NCBI RefSeq assembly: GCF_013373865.1
Contig: NC_050468.1
Coordinates: forward strand, 17,006,774-17,070,773
Direction of reading: 5' to 3'
Source of the DNA: Monomorium pharaonis
Lineage: Eukaryota > Arthropoda > Insecta > Hymenoptera > Formicidae
DNA length: 64,000 nucleotides
Below the pieces are notes generated by a model that had not been told where the DNA came from, ran no database searches, and saw only the letters and a program-made list of their open reading frames with translations. Position numbers and translations under genes: made by a program. Positions 22,725-35,000 of the stretch are shown one piece after another. How positions within the stretch are numbered: position 1 is the first letter of the stretch; every line of letters starts with the position of its first letter.

Positions 22725-24780
22725 TTAGCAAATACATGAAAAAACTGTTGAGAAAGATTTCAGATGAGAATGATTTCATTTTTTACTTTTTTCTCATAAA
22801 TATTAAAATATTTAAAATAATTAAAAAGTGTTTGATATGTTTTGAGTAAAAGGTTGTTTTAAAGAGACAAAACCTTAAGCAAAAGTAATTTAAAAAAATT
22901 ATTATTATTTATTAGATAGCGTATTAATAGATTAATTAAAAAAAATTTGTTAAAATTATTTAAAGACAAAATTGATAACGAAAAGTTTGCTGGTTGAATT
23001 TGATTTTTTATATTTGATTTTTCTATTAAAAGACAATTTAATAATTTTTAAACAGATTAATATATTTTAATTTTTATAAAATTATATTTTATTTTAATTT
23101 AATAATAGAAAAGCTAACTATTTTGTTATTGTAAAAGATTATTACGCAAAGCAACAAACATATTTTATGTATATTAGATATTAGTGCAAATTAATGACTG
23201 TTTTGTAATGTTTTAAGCTATTTATAAAATTAGATTAATTTTATATATCTTATATCGCATAGTAAAAAGTACTATAGTACAACTTATACAAAATTTTGGT
23301 TGTATTTTTGCATAATTAAAGAATACGTACAATTTAATGAATATCTATTAAAAGGATCTTAAGCTTGATACAAAAAAATGTATAGCTATGTTTTATGTAA
23401 AATATGTAGCATTATCAGCATATTAAATTTTAATATTTCTTTGTAAAACAAAGTTAATTTTTATTTACCAATATTTTGTAAGTTATTATTCATTTACAAC
23501 TCTTTTACAAGCTGTTTTAATAATTTAAGTATTAAATATAATATTTGTGTTCAAATTCAGCTATATAGAAATGTAAAAGACATAATTACATCATAAATTG
23601 ATTATTATGTATATCTTAGGAAAAAACATTTACTAGCTGTAGCTTTAAGTTGACAGTTGTTACATAATAAAGACGATATTGCTGAATAATAAGATGTTAT
23701 TAATGAGGGAAGTGCTAAATAATGAGGCGGCAGTTGTTCACGAGAGAGATACGAAGCAGCTATAATACCCTCGCTGCAAGAGCATGAATGGAACGTGATA
23801 GAAACATGAAGCTGCATGAGAATTGTTATCTGCTCCGATGACACTTGCTAGGGACAAGTAATTAATTTCTCAGCATAATTTTGGTTTTTAACAGATATTT
23901 ACATCTACTTATTTATACAATGTATAATTTTAGCATGATAGTAATCGTTTATCGAAACAACTCTGACTTGTTTATTGAAATAATTTTCAAGGCTTTAATT
24001 AGATTTTGATTGACTTCACGAAAATCTAACTAAACCTTGCAATCAATGTTGGCTATTATATAATATTATGGTAAATTATTTATAAGCAATATTAAGATTT
24101 TAATATAAATTATTAAGAGAAAATATTATTAAAAAAAAAACATTCTGAACTAATAAACTTTAAACTATCAAGATTCTTTAATTCTAAATATAATTTTACT
24201 GTAATCAAAATTCAAAGAATGCAACAATAAAAATTTTTTCTAAATAAGCTTCAACACAATTGTAAACAAATAAAGATTAAAAACTGAGATCTTAATTATA
24301 TACTGTGATTTTTATTTTTATGTTTAATTTAATTTTTATTCATATTAATCCCTAAAGACCACACAGATGCGATTTGGGAAAAGCATAAATTGAAAATCTT
24401 GTTTTGAATATCGTGATTTCTCATTATGTTAATCATCTTTTTTACTTCTGCAAGTATTTCTTCTGCAAGTATTTCTATCGGATTCTACGGAAAATGGTAC
24501 TCCTATCTATAAAGTATATACATTTGAGTTTGATTTGAATAATTACACATAAAGTTATTAAAACTTAAAAATACAAAATCCCGAATTGCACCTGTGTGAC
24601 TACCGTGACTGGGTAGAGGTGTGGCCTCCAGGGATTAAAAGAGATATACTATACATATAGTTTTAGAAAATGGCTAAAAAAAGAAATTATAGGAAAATGC
24701 AATAACTAATTATTTTTTTTAATAAAAAAAAATTTGATCAAAGTATCTTTATGTATTAATAAATTTTGTCGATGTAATTC
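22725..24780. other. Noncoding AT-rich stretch after the channel gene
   Basis: The first few hundred bases are presumably 3' UTR. No exon or repeat stands out; a mild GC rise at 23690-23860 has no supported reading. Confidence 0.6.
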
Positions 24781-25210
24781 CGGATCCAGTGTGTAGAAGT
24801 CACCCGAGCGACCAGTTATGCGCCAGTTGTGCCACAAACTTCAGTGAGGTAGGTCAGGATAGTCTCGTGGGAAAGAGAGGGTTGGGGAAGCAAATATTAT
24901 TAACGGGACAGGTACTAAACGTTTTGCGGTACCGATGTATCCGGGGAGAGCGTCGAACGAAAACGATCAGAAGCACGAGGGCAAAGGAGAAAGAAAAATA
25001 TGGCCATCATGGTTGCAGTACCGTAATAATCTTCCTTCGTATCGCCGTCGACTATATGTATCCGGCACTGTCAAACCGCGCAAGGAGTCAGATTCCTGCA
25101 CGTAAGGGAAGATTTATTAACGAATGCTACACCGCGAAGCGCTGATAAATTATCGATAAAAAAGAAACGCCTCGCCTCCAACACCTTCCTGACAACCCTT
25201 TCATTCTTCT
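24780..25210. other. GC-rich island
   Basis: A GC-rich stretch open on the + strand at 24789-25145. A possible 62-base exon (24789-24850) lies between ggatccag and the donor gtgag|gtaggt, reading CRSHPSDQLCASCATNFSE. The acceptor lacks a good pyrimidine tract and no partner exon was found, so no gene is called. Confidence 0.35.
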
Positions 25211-25952
25211 CTGACCTGATCCTCTATTATATTGTGGGCTCTCTATTATAAAATGATATATGTGATTTGATATAAATCTATTCAATCAATATCCTTGACA
25301 TAAAATATAATCAATGTTTTGTTTTCATCATATCTTACAACATTAATTATGCGAAGTTAATAGAAGCAAGTATTTATTATTAGTACAAGTAAATTAATTA
25401 TAGTAATATTATAATAATATTATAAAAAGTGCATTGTTATATATTTACTTTATATGACTTTATGTATCTATTTTGTAATAGAGTGAGATCTTTCAATAAC
25501 AAAACTTAGGAAATTATATTTCTATCTATATCTCATATGTAAATTTATGAATAAAACATTATCTTCCAACAATTTTTTTAATTTTAAACAGAGCAACTTT
25601 TAAATCAAGTTTTACAAATAAAAATTTAACATTTAATTACCAATCATATAAAATGCTCTTTCGCAGTTTTACTATAAATTAAGTAAATAATGTCGTGTAA
25701 CTTACGTATACAAACATATAATATAAAGTCAAATATATGGCATTTTCAAAATTTTGTATCAAATTGCGTAATTTATTACTATAAAAAAATATTATAAATT
25801 AAGAGTGATATATTAAACTACTTTGATTATGATTTGACTACTTCGATTTCTTTACAAGTTACAGATTAATTGTAAGTACGCTAGAAATTAGGAAACTACG
25901 ACTATGAAAAGAAATTCCAACACTAATAAGGATTAGTAAACATTTATAAAAA

Positions 25953-25986
<34 letters not shown>

Positions 25987-28900
25987 TAACACATAAATAG
26001 AAAATATGTTCTTTATAATTTTCAATAATATAACAGATAAGCTCTATAGTTTAATACTTATTTTAAAATAACAAATAACTGTTACGTAGTTTTGAATCAT
26101 GTTTCATAACAGTCGCATTGCTGGTATAAATTTTATATTTTATAAAATTATTATATATATATATAAATTGCAATCATCTTTTCTTAACACCTCCTCCTAC
26201 TTGGAAATAAAATGTCAATTATACAAAACATATCTTTTTGAGTTTAAGCTTTCATTGAAATGGTTTCACAAATTAAAAATTTGGATGTATATAAATGTAG
26301 ATATTTTAAATTTGCAAAACACTGGTTAATCTTACAAAAGTGTAAAAGTATAAATTTTTTCTTAAAGTATCTATTTATATTTTATTACTTGTTTTGTCCT
26401 TTTATAATTTAAAGTTATTATATACTATATAAGCAAAACATGTAAGTCTTTATTATGTATTATTTAAATAGTTATTACATCCTTCTTTATAAAAGGTGGC
26501 ATATTATTTATATATAATAGTATAGAGAAGATATCGATTATGTAAGGTATAATAATTTGTTTCAAAATGTAGAAATTAAATTTTTTATTATTTTATTATT
26601 AATTTTTTATAGTTCAATACTGTAATATGATAAAAAAAATTTCTAAAAAAATGTTAAAATAAGTATGGTACTTTTCTCCAACTCACTTTATTATTATAAT
26701 ATACATAATGCACATAGATCTGTTGTGTGTTTTCCAAAAATTTTAGAATGTTAACATTTTTAATAAGAATAAATTTGCTTCACTGTCACATTGAATCAAT
26801 CATCTTTGATAGTTTCATAGCTTGTTATTTCAATGGATGATTGGTCATCTCTAGCCTTTATGCTGTTTGCTACCTGAACGTCGTGAAACAGTCTCACGGT
26901 AGTCTTGACCAATGCAATTCGAACTTCTCCGCTTTGGACACGTCGAGCAAATATCCGTTCCAGCAAACAAAGCAGCACGCGCTATGTATGTACGTAACTA
27001 GAGATAACATTTCTGTATAGATTGTCAGACAGGACAGAAATGCTTTACGCATTTCTCATCCAAACATATCCTTTTTCGATAAAAGCAATTGTTAATGTCC
27101 ATAATCTAATTTTTAACAAAAAAATTAATATGAAAATTGCAATAATATATTATTTATAACTCTGTTTTTATTTTAATAATTTTAAAAATTTTTATACAGT
27201 TTGCATTTCAAAGTAACTATTTAACTAATTTTTTAAAATAAAAATACATACTATTAAATAATTTAGCATAATTAAAAGATAAAATAATTTTTACTGCACT
27301 TAATAAATATAATTTTACGAAAAATAAAACAATTTTAATAAATTATTAAGTATTATTTTTCTCAATATAAATAAAAAACAATATAAGAAATTAATCTTTT
27401 GACTTTACTCAAATCTTTGTTTATATATATGAATATACATATATGTAAAGGAAAGAGAAAATATCGATTATTTTTAATTTCTGAGGTCATAATAAATCAA
27501 AATAATAGTCACCTTATAGTCACCAGTCAAGATTAAAAATAATTGAAATTTTTTTAATAGTCAACAAACTGGCCAATTTATTATTCTTTTAACAGGTTAA
27601 GAATATTTTAGTAAACAATAATTTCCCCCCGACAATAATTAACAATTTGAAAACAAAAGAATAATTAAATTAAGTAAGTATGACAATAAATCAGCAGATA
27701 TTGAAGATGGGTTTGATCTTACGAAATGTGTTACGCTACCTTATGTAAAAAGTTTTAGTGAGGGCATAAGCCGCAAATTAGATAAATTAGGTTTAAACAT
27801 CTTTACCATCTCCAAAAAATTGGACTTAATTGACATAAATGTTTATGTAAAAGAAATACGAATAGCATTCCATGCTTAAAATAAATTTCAAAATGTATAA
27901 ATAAAATATATATAAATTTTTATTTTAATACTAAAGCGAGAAGTTTAAATAACTTATGATTTTATTTGCTAACTGTTTTAAAATATCTGTAGAATATAAT
28001 TTTAGATTTAGAAACAGAAAAATTATTTTACGAAGTGATATGAAAACTAATAGATAAATGTATTTTAAAAACTGACGTATTCGTTTCCTATTTTTGTATT
28101 TTTATATCCTTTTTCAGTATTAAATCTAGCTGAAATAAAAAGATTTAGAGAAAATGTTTGTGAAACATTTCTTGCAAAAATTGGTGAATAGTGCGCGCAT
28201 AGACGATCGACATTTTGCCCTAAAGTTTAATCGCCGTACGACAATACTGTTGCAATAATTCGTGCGATACGCAGGTGCAGTAACGCGCACGCACATCCCT
28301 CGTATTTCACGCCCCTTTGGTTTCCGCCAGACACAGGCCATCGACTGTACTCCGCACGATGCACAGAGTCTATTCCTATTATGTTCGCGTATCCTCGGAC
28401 GCAAAATTAACGACGACGAGAAATAGAGAACGCATATTATTGGCAGTAAATATGTAATTATATAAAATTAATCAAATTTATTAGTATCAAAAAATATGAT
28501 ACCGAGTTATTAGAGTTGAATTTTTGTGAATTGAATTTATTAAGTTATTTCATGAGAAAAGAAAATGTTTATATGAATTTATATGCGTAACCTTGTAAAC
28601 ACAAAATTATAGGAGAAAAAGAAGTAAGATAACAAAATGGATAAGATGATATAAATTATTAATTTTTCTAATTTAATAATAAACTGATGTTCAACTCATT
28701 AGAAACTTTAAATAATAAATAATAAATAATTTTTTATAACTTAATTTCAATCTGTCCACGTAAGTAGATAATATAATTTGGAAATATATTTTGTGTGTGT
28801 GGATGTATCTATACATAATTCTTTTAGTGTTTGTTTGTAAAAGATAACATAACGATATAATAAATATTTTTATTTTTTGTAAAATTACAATAAAATATAT

Positions 28901-29895
28901 ATAACGTAATAACGTATATATTGTAATAATGTATTAATATCTTTATTTGTTTACATTATATTATTAAAATAAATAAGTAAACACAATAACCGCGGATAAG
29001 ATGACAAATGTCATGTGTAAACATGTGACGTATTCATGTGTGCAAGTTTTAATTTGTTACTCTTCTAACTGCTCAATTAATTATTCTTCTAACAGCACAA
29101 CGTTCCGACCTTAATTCAGGTTCTTATCAAGAAAATCCGAAAGATTCAAATTAGAGTTTCAGGAAACATCGCAAGCTCGTGAGTTCGTACTAGCAAATTC
29201 ACTCCTTTGCTATAAAATACATATGATTAAATGTATAAATTTCCGAAGATTTAAAAGGAAAATTTAACAATACGGAATGAGAGTCAAACTGCAAAAACTT
29301 ACTCATTTCCTTTGTTATGGACATTCTTATAAATAGTTTTTTAACGCCGTACATTTCATCAATTTGTATGTTACATCGAGTGTTATGATGTCTGTACACT
29401 ATCGCATTGCAGTAACATTTCAGAGTTATAAATATAGAAAAATATATATTTTTCTTTTTTTTAAACATATATGTTTATTTATATACATTTTTTTTCCTAT
29501 CTATTTTTTAGGATCATTTTCTATAAGAAAAACTGTGTCCAAAATTCAAAAGTATCGTTTTGTAGAGATATTACATAATTGTCCTAATTACTGCTTTAAA
29601 CACATAATAATATATTGATATATTTATTTTGTAGTTTCTTTAAATATATATAATAATGAATATTTTATAAATTATTATTTATGTAAAAGTTTTAATAAAA
29701 CAAAATACAGAACAAAAAAACAAGCTAATTGATTACTTAAAAGATTAGATTAATCTAAATAAAAAAAATCGTTTTTTGAATTTTTCTAAATTTAAACTTG
29801 TAAGAATATTTTAAATTAAAACTGAGATTAAAATTTCAAAAATTGACTAAGTTATAATAATTTATAGGAAAGCAGACTACCGCACATGCAAATAA
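25211..29895. other. Noncoding, with poly(A)/(TA)n and two small GC islands
   Basis: Mostly AT-rich. It holds a poly(A)-(TA)n tract at 25949-25988 and GC islands at about 26800-27000 and 28180-28420. The first could hide a minus-strand exon (26874-26981, ending cgttcag|gtagca), but two frames are open and neither is recognised. The second has an open minus frame with no credible splice sites. Confidence 0.45.
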
Positions 29896-29903
29896 TATTA
29901 GAT
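29896..29903. repeat. 8-bp target-site duplication, left copy
   Basis: tattagat immediately before the hAT-type element; the identical right copy is at 30769-30776. Confidence 0.9.
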
Positions 29904-30768
29904 CAGTGCTTGAGCCTAGTTGCCCTTTTCGAGCCGATTCCCGAACGCGCCGCCTCCTATGCCCCCACTACCGCGCGCGGCCTTGACGGCCGAGCCGCCG
30001 ATCTCGCCCGTACGCTTTGTCTCAGGAGCAGCTCTGTATAAGAAATAGTGCCCTGCACAAAATTCATTAAAATTACTTTAAGTAAATAATTTTTGTTTTT
30101 ATTAACAAAAAAGTACTAACTTTTTTATTACTAATTTATTTTATGTAGTATAACAATATGTAAAAACATAATATGTAAATTAGAATTTTGACAATAGTTT
30201 TCCACATCACCCGTGAGATACTATTATTGATGCGTTTTTTTTTAAGTGGTTTCCCCAGTAGGCCTAATTCACTAAAAGATGAAATATAATATACAGCTTG
30301 GCAGGAAAACAAAATTTTATATATTGTAAGATATATAAAAACGACAGGAAAATTAGAAGAATGCCAAGCTATATATTATATTTCATCTTTTAGTGGATTA
30401 GGCCTACTGAGAAAACCACTTAAAAAAAAGCATCAATAATAATACCTCACGGGTGATGTAAAAATTAAACTATTGTCAAAATTCTAATTTATATATTATG
30501 TTTTTACATATTGTTATACTACATATAAAATAAATTAGAAATAAAAAAATTAGTACTTTTTTGTTTATAAAAACAAAAATTATTTACTTAGAGTAATTTT
30601 AATGAATTTTGTGGTGCAGGGCACCATTTCTTATACAGAGCTGCTCCTGAGACAAAGCGTACGGGCGAGATCGGCGGCTCGGCCGTCAAGGCCGCGCGCG
30701 GTAGTGGGGGCATAGGAGGCGGCGCGTTCGGGAATCGGCTCGAAAAGGGCAACTAGGCTCAAGCACTG
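29904..30768. mobile_element. 865-bp hAT-type foldback element
   Basis: The left arm is 29904-30303 and the right arm 30362-30768; they pair along about 400 bases around a 58-base centre. The ends read cagtgcttgagcctagttg and its inverse, and a perfect 8-bp duplication (tattagat) flanks the element. CAGTG ends with an 8-bp target duplication are the signature of hAT transposons. No transposase is encoded, so it is non-autonomous. The outer ~130 bases of each arm are strikingly GC-rich (cgccgcctcctatgccccc, cgcgcggccttgacggccg) against an AT-rich background, suggesting the ends were captured from elsewhere. Confidence 0.9.
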
Positions 30769-30776
30769 TATTAGAT
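30769..30776. repeat. 8-bp target-site duplication, right copy
   Basis: tattagat immediately after the element, identical to 29896-29903. Confidence 0.9.
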
Positions 30777-31439
30777 AATTAAGAGGTTACAAACACAGCT
30801 ACAAAGGATTTGAAGAGCATTATTAAAAGAAATCAAAGACAAACTTCTAGAGACTAAAGTCAAAGACAAACTCCTAAAAGCTTTATGTTGTTGGCACAAC
30901 GAACTAAAAATATAAGACCATATTATTTTATAAAAGTTATTTATAATCTTTTTTTGTGTTTTTTTCAAAATATTTTTTTAATGAATGCAATAAGCTGATT
31001 AATTATTTAAAAGATTAAATTGTTTTGAAATTGTGAAAAAAATTGTTTTTTACCTTTTCTTATTTAAACTTTTAAAAACATTTTAAGTTAAAACCAAGAT
31101 CAAATTTTTTTCAAACTTAATAGTAATTATAATAATGTAATTAATCAAAATTTAATTAATTTTATTTTCGGAAAAAACATTCTTAGGAAGATTATTATCC
31201 ATCATATAGGAACGTTTTGTCGGTACGTTAACTTACTTTTTATAACAAATTTTTTATGTTTGTGTTTTAATGTTACAAATACAACATATTTTTCTATCAA
31301 TGTATTGTTGTTTTTTCAGTTAATGTCTGCTTTTCCCTTCTTTTTCTCTCCCTTCCCAATTACTGCAGTACATAATATTTAATTTTATTTGATTGTTTAC
31401 CTGTTTATTAGCATGCATTTATATATATATATATATTTA
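30777..31439. other. Noncoding AT-rich spacer
   Basis: No gene signal. It ends in a short (AT)n run at about 31421-31436 next to the next element. Confidence 0.7.
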
Positions 31440-32001
31440 CAGGGTGTTCCTAATTAAAATGGCAAAACTTCAGGAGTGTGTAGGAGACCGAAAAACTAAG
31501 ACAAAAGGTCCTTTAGATATTTGCTCGTTTTTACTTCATTTTGGAGAAAATTGCAAAAAAAGAAACAAAATAAGTTTTTGTATTTTTGTGTCTGTAATCG
31601 AACAGGAATCGGAGGAAACAAACGAAAGAATGTAAAGGATAATATAAACATCAAGTGTTTATATTCTTGTTTTCTCTTATGAATTCTTAAAGTAATCATA
31701 GATGCAGTGCACCAAATATCACCAGAACAATGTCTAGCTGCAATAAATGTGGTCAGTGCTAGATGTAATGCTTGCATTGCTGCAAGAGGGCAGCAATTTG
31801 AACAACATTTATATTAAATAAATGATAAAACATGAATAAAATGTAAATAAATAGGTAAAAATACGATTTGTTTTATTTCTTTTTTTGCGATTTTCTCCAA
31901 AATAAAGCGAAATCGAACAAATCTTTAAAGGACTTTTTGTTTTAGTTTTTCGGTCTCCTACACACTCCCAAAGTTTTGCCATTTAAATTGGAAACACTCT
32001 G
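31440..32001 (+). mobile_element. 562-bp mariner-like deletion derivative
   Basis: The terminal inverted repeats run cagggtgttcctaatt... and the inverse ...aattggaaacactctg, pairing on over about 130 bases (both include ggagtgtgtaggagaccgaa or its inverse). TA flanks both ends (31438-31439, 32002-32003). The interior keeps the last 44 codons of a transposase (31683-31817). This fits an internally deleted Tc1/mariner-superfamily element. Confidence 0.8.
31683..31817 (+). pseudogene. Transposase C-terminal remnant
   Basis: An open 44-codon tail reading ILKVIIDAVHQISPEQCLAA, INVVSARCNACIAARG, then QQFEQHLY and a stop. The ending R-x-x-x-C-I-x-A-x-G-x-x-F-E-x-x-L resembles the C-termini of mariner/Tc-type transposases in insects. 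A stop codon lies directly upstream and the catalytic domain is gone. Confidence 0.65.
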
Positions 32002-35000
32002 TATATATATAATATTTTTTTAATTTAAAACATTTTTAATATATGTATAATACGTAGAACGCTCTCATAGTTTTTAATAAAAAAAAAAAATAAAAATATA
32101 AGATATTAAACCTGTTACTACTCAACATTTTAAATAATGCTCTCTGATTACTACTGTACATACCTAATACCGTTTTCCTACAATATTCACATACTCAATA
32201 TTGTACATTCAATAGAAATCCCATTTACTAATGTTTATGTAATAGTTTAATGTATAAAAAGCACGTAAAATATTTTTACGTACTTTTATTTAAAAATGAT
32301 AATTGAAAAAACCTGTAATAATTAAGTCACTGATAATAATGGAAACAATTACCATAATACGGCTTTAAATGTACAATTCGTCCTTTTCAATTTGATGATT
32401 TTTTAAAAATCGTTAAATTGATTTATAAACAAAGAAAATTTTCGAACAGATGACAAAGATTATTCCGATAATCCGGTGATTTCATGAACTTTGCAGTTTC
32501 TCGTCTCACGGACGCGGCAAAGTGGACACGTGTACGGCCGCATCAGGAGGAATGGATGGCCAGTCCAGTCGTCGATATTGATGTCGACTGGCCTGGAGCT
32601 GCGGTTCCTGATCGTCAAAACAAAGTAATTTGTCTGCAGGTTCGACGTGCGGATCCGCCGTCTCACGTCGTGGCATGCACATGGCCTGGCTTGTTACAAA
32701 TCGCGGGGTAACCGTCAGTCAGGTTCGACGGTTCCACTTCGTGTCTCCGGATTCCCAGTGTGCCGCAGCTGTTCTCCGATCGCGGAAATTTCGTAGGATC
32801 GATTCCGTGTCCCGCCGCTCGGGGATAGTGGTAAATAATTGCACCCCTAACTTCAACAAGCCACCTTCACGAAAGGAGCACGTTCAACGATCGAACTAAT
32901 TTCTTATCTTATGTATAATCATTGAGGTAACTTTCATACAAATTACTTTCTTTTGATTTGTATACGCCTTTGTCTACGTCTCTAAATTAGTATGCAAGAA
33001 TATTTGCTATTTTTTTTGTCGTTACTCTTATCAATGTTTGAGTATAACAATATCTTATATAAATGTTGAGGAAAACAAAAAATATATATAATAAATTAGT
33101 ACAATAATATTTTAATTACACTCTAATCTAATATTTTAAAATTGTAATTCAAATAACAAATTTGAATTAATTGATATCGGCTCTGTAAACAATGAGATTG
33201 TATGTGTCCTCTTTTAAAACTTTATATTATATGTTAAGAATGTATAGGTGTATTGTAGATTTAAACAAAAATTGTGTTTTAGATACAAGTTCTACATTTA
33301 CCTTAACTTTCCGTTTACATAATTTTATACTTATTTAAATAAGTGTAGCGTGTCAAATCTGCTAACATAACTAAAAAATAATTGTAATTTTTTAAGAAAT
33401 TAGAAAATATCTGAGATTTTATTCAAGTATAGCGCATATTATTTCTGTGAAACTCGAGAGATTATAATCTACTTCTATTTTGCAATAATCATAAGCGATT
33501 ATGAACAGTTCCGTATTGTGGGTGTTTAATATTTCTCAAGATTTTAAGTGACAGATAATGGCTGTTCTCGTGCGGCTGTCGTTGGATTATCGAATTATAT
33601 GAAGCATATTGTTCCTCGTTCTCAGTACGAGTTTGAACTCTCGTCGTACGCTTTGGCCGATCGAGCGCGAATTCCCAGACATCAAAGCTCGCCGAATCGG
33701 AATCCAACGTCACTTTTCCGAAGTTCCGTAAGGAGGAAATGAATAGATGAAGCGGGTGGTGAATGAATAGGAAGAGACGTCTGTCCTAACATTGTTTGCA
33801 TGGCTTTGCCACTGACTTTAAGGGTTTCCTCGAGAGAAATGTCGCTATCAGAACTGTGACTAGAAGCGAGAGGAACACGAACAAAAATATTACAAATTTA
33901 TATACAATAAATTGTATATACATATAGGTTCGTATTTAAAATGTTTTTATAAAAAATGTTAGCGCGCTTTTTTGTGATTTTATATATATCTTTGTTATAT
34001 GAATGTTTAATTAATAAAAATAAAATATTCTTTGTTAAAACATCGATTATTATTAATTGATATTATCATTTGTAGAAGATCTCTAATAGGGTAATTCGGG
34101 TAAGATCCATAGTTTTTTAAATGCAAAATATATACTTCTATTTTTATTATTTTTTAATAGTATTTGGTATATTACCTTACTGAAGCTTTAAGTATGTAAA
34201 ACTATTGACATTAAAGAGAAAATACTTAATAAAAATTTTTTATTATTAAAATATTGAAACATGAACATTGGCCATCTTTCACAACTTTTACAGGGAAAAG
34301 ATGGCCATAGTATTATGGAATAGTTGGCAATACATTTTTTATGTACTTAACATTTATAGAATAATAAAAAATCTTACAATTTTACATATTTAGTGTTTTA
34401 TTGCTACATATCACATATTTAATTTTGTTTTTAAACATTTTTAATATTAAAAGTTCACACAAGTTTAGGATCAATTTAACTCATTGTCACTACTAAAAAA
34501 AAAAAACATATATGGTATGTCAAATTAAAATTTTAAGTGCACAACTTAATTCTCGTTTTTTTAAATAAAATATATACATAAACACTTACCCCGAAATGTC
34601 ATAGGCTATCTTGCCCAAACTGTGAGAGAAAAACAATTATATTTATTTCGTATTTATTTAAAAAATAGAAAAGGAAATAAAAAATATAATTACACATTAC
34701 AATTTACATACTTGTGTTACGTGGGTAACGTTCATTGCGACAGCACAACTGCAATTTATTCGACATTAGCAATTTCTAATAAACACGTGAAAAACTTTGC
34801 AGACAGTCAAAAGTAAAAACGTGATATGACATTCACAATATCGTTATTTCGAACAGTATACGCACATAAACTACAGTAAATATTGATTATCTTTGAAAAT
34901 AATTATGAGAACACATTATTTAGTAATTATTGGAGAAATTATAGCCATTGGCCATCTTTTTCGTATGGCCATTATACCCTAACTTATCCTATCGACATAT

